6,352 bases of DNA, taken from positions 1 through 6,352 of the forward strand of contig CALACW010000122.1 of NCBI GenBank assembly GCA_937890355.1, read 5' to 3'. This document shows positions 6,073 through 6,352 of this stretch, piece after piece (the stretch's first letter is position 1; the number at the start of each line of letters is the position of its first letter). A model generated the notes under the pieces. That model saw only the letters and a program-made list of their open reading frames with translations, was not told where the DNA came from and ran no database searches. The stretch comes from CALACW01 sp002431305 (GTDB taxonomy: Bacteria > Bacillota > Clostridia > Oscillospirales > Acutalibacteraceae). The translations under genes and the position numbers were made by a program.

Positions 6073-6078
6073 AATATC

Positions 6079-6172
6079 GCTTTACCAAAACGGAGGATAG
6101 GACAACGCTGAGGAGCGATCCGAGCGCCGGTTCGGGTTTGCGGGAGAAAAAATTGAAGAAGTATTCAACGGT
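6079..6172 (+). other. GC-rich structured leader with an orphan Shine-Dalgarno
   Basis: Composition changes sharply here from AT-rich to GC-rich. GGAT (6095-6098) pairs with ATCC (6118-6121), enclosing the hairpin CGCT-GAGG-AGCG (6106-6117) with a 7-nt one-sided bulge. Further pairing such as CGC (6125-6127) with GCG (6140-6142) is possible. GGAGG at 6092-6096 is a strong ribosome-binding sequence, yet no ATG, GTG or TTG follows at usable distance. A TTG at 6153 (preceded by GGGAG at 6142-6146) could start a 7-codon peptide whose TGA overlaps ATG 6173. I do not recognise it as any known riboswitch. Confidence 0.3.
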
Positions 6173-6352
6173 ATGAAATTTACGTTCAACGGCAACGAAT
6201 ACACATTTATCCTCAAAGGCGATACTTCGCCTGACGGTAAGATTACCGCAAAGGATGCGAGGGCAATTTTAAGAATCGCGGCGAGACTTGACAGCCCTGA
6301 CGATGTTACGAAAGAGGCGGCGGATGTTGATTCCGACGGAAAAGTAACAAGA
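6173..6352 (+). CDS. Dockerin-like EF-hand repeat protein (partial, runs off the window)
   Basis: Sixty codons are open to the end of the window. After a short stretch, FTFNGNEYTFILKG, comes a dockerin-type calcium loop: D17-T-S19-P-D21-G22-K-I24-T-A-K-D28, followed by ARAILRIAARL. A second loop starts at D51-V-D53-S-D55-G56-K-V58 and is cut by the edge. Two such loops about 34 residues apart match type I dockerins, which bind cohesins on scaffoldins or on the cell surface and fold around calcium. In Clostridia these repeats usually sit at the C-terminus of large secreted proteins; here the module is near the N-terminus, with no signal peptide after ATG 6173. The frame is open back to 6101, so the start is uncertain. 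It may be a remnant of a larger gene, a stand-alone module, or the N-terminal part of a longer protein. Confidence 0.62.
   Translation, partial: MKFTFNGNEYTFILKGDTSPDGKITAKDARAILRIAARLDSPDDVTKEAADVDSDGKVTR

Noticed and set aside
6091..6150. Known riboswitch or tRNA in the GC-rich leader (GGTTCGGG resembles a T-arm piece)
   Set aside because: No cloverleaf can be built and no conserved core of TPP, cobalamin, c-di-GMP, c-di-AMP, purine or SAM classes was recognised. It is kept only as an unexplained structured leader.
1..6352. CRISPR arrays, insertion sequences, transposases, phage or defence genes
   Set aside because: No regularly spaced repeats, terminal inverted repeats, integrase or transposase motifs were seen. 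The main cluster looks like ordinary chromosomal housekeeping and cell-wall genes.

Overview
The window looks like chromosomal DNA from a low-to-intermediate GC, Gram-positive anaerobe of the Clostridia, most likely an Oscillospiraceae/Ruminococcaceae-type gut bacterium. The grounds are AT-rich intergenic regions with strong GGAGG ribosome binding sites, a PucR/CdaR-type regulator next to FtsEX, a PcsB-like coiled-coil cell-wall hydrolase, and a dockerin-like calcium-binding repeat at the right edge. The organism assignment is inference from gene content; no phylogenetic marker is complete here.

Layout. Positions 2-352 hold the C-terminal part of an RsuA-family 16S rRNA pseudouridine synthase, closed by a long AT-rich hairpin terminator (362-415). 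A promoter (490-517) then drives a tight five-gene, all-plus-strand cluster. Its members are a PucR/CdaR-type helix-turn-helix regulator (583-1671), FtsE ATPase (1701-2633), FtsX permease (2626-3558), a secreted coiled-coil M23 (LytM) peptidase of the EnvC family (3551-4879), and a membrane-anchored S41/CtpA-like protein (4916-5818). The cluster ends at a hairpin near 5843-5894. A 350-base AT-rich non-coding stretch follows, with candidate promoters, an inverted repeat and a small GC-rich structured leader. It runs into a partial open frame (6173-6352, off the edge) that encodes dockerin-like EF-hand repeats.

How the genes fit together. FtsEX is an ABC-type machine that uses cytoplasmic ATP to switch on a peptidoglycan hydrolase outside the membrane. 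The next gene supplies that hydrolase: a signal peptide, a PcsB/EnvC-type coiled coil and an M23 domain with all zinc ligands visible. The ftsE-ftsX and ftsX-hydrolase junctions both overlap by exactly 8 nt, suggesting translational coupling.

The most notable observation is the last gene. It has the S41 C-terminal-processing-protease fold signature, but Gly, Asn and Ser stand where the catalytic Ser, Lys and Gln are expected. The PDZ domain is missing and the usual NPGG segment is lost. It therefore looks like a pseudoprotease kept in a cell-separation operon, where it might scaffold or tune the hydrolase. The regulator at the head of the operon and the long acidic tail on FtsE are further signs of control on this module.
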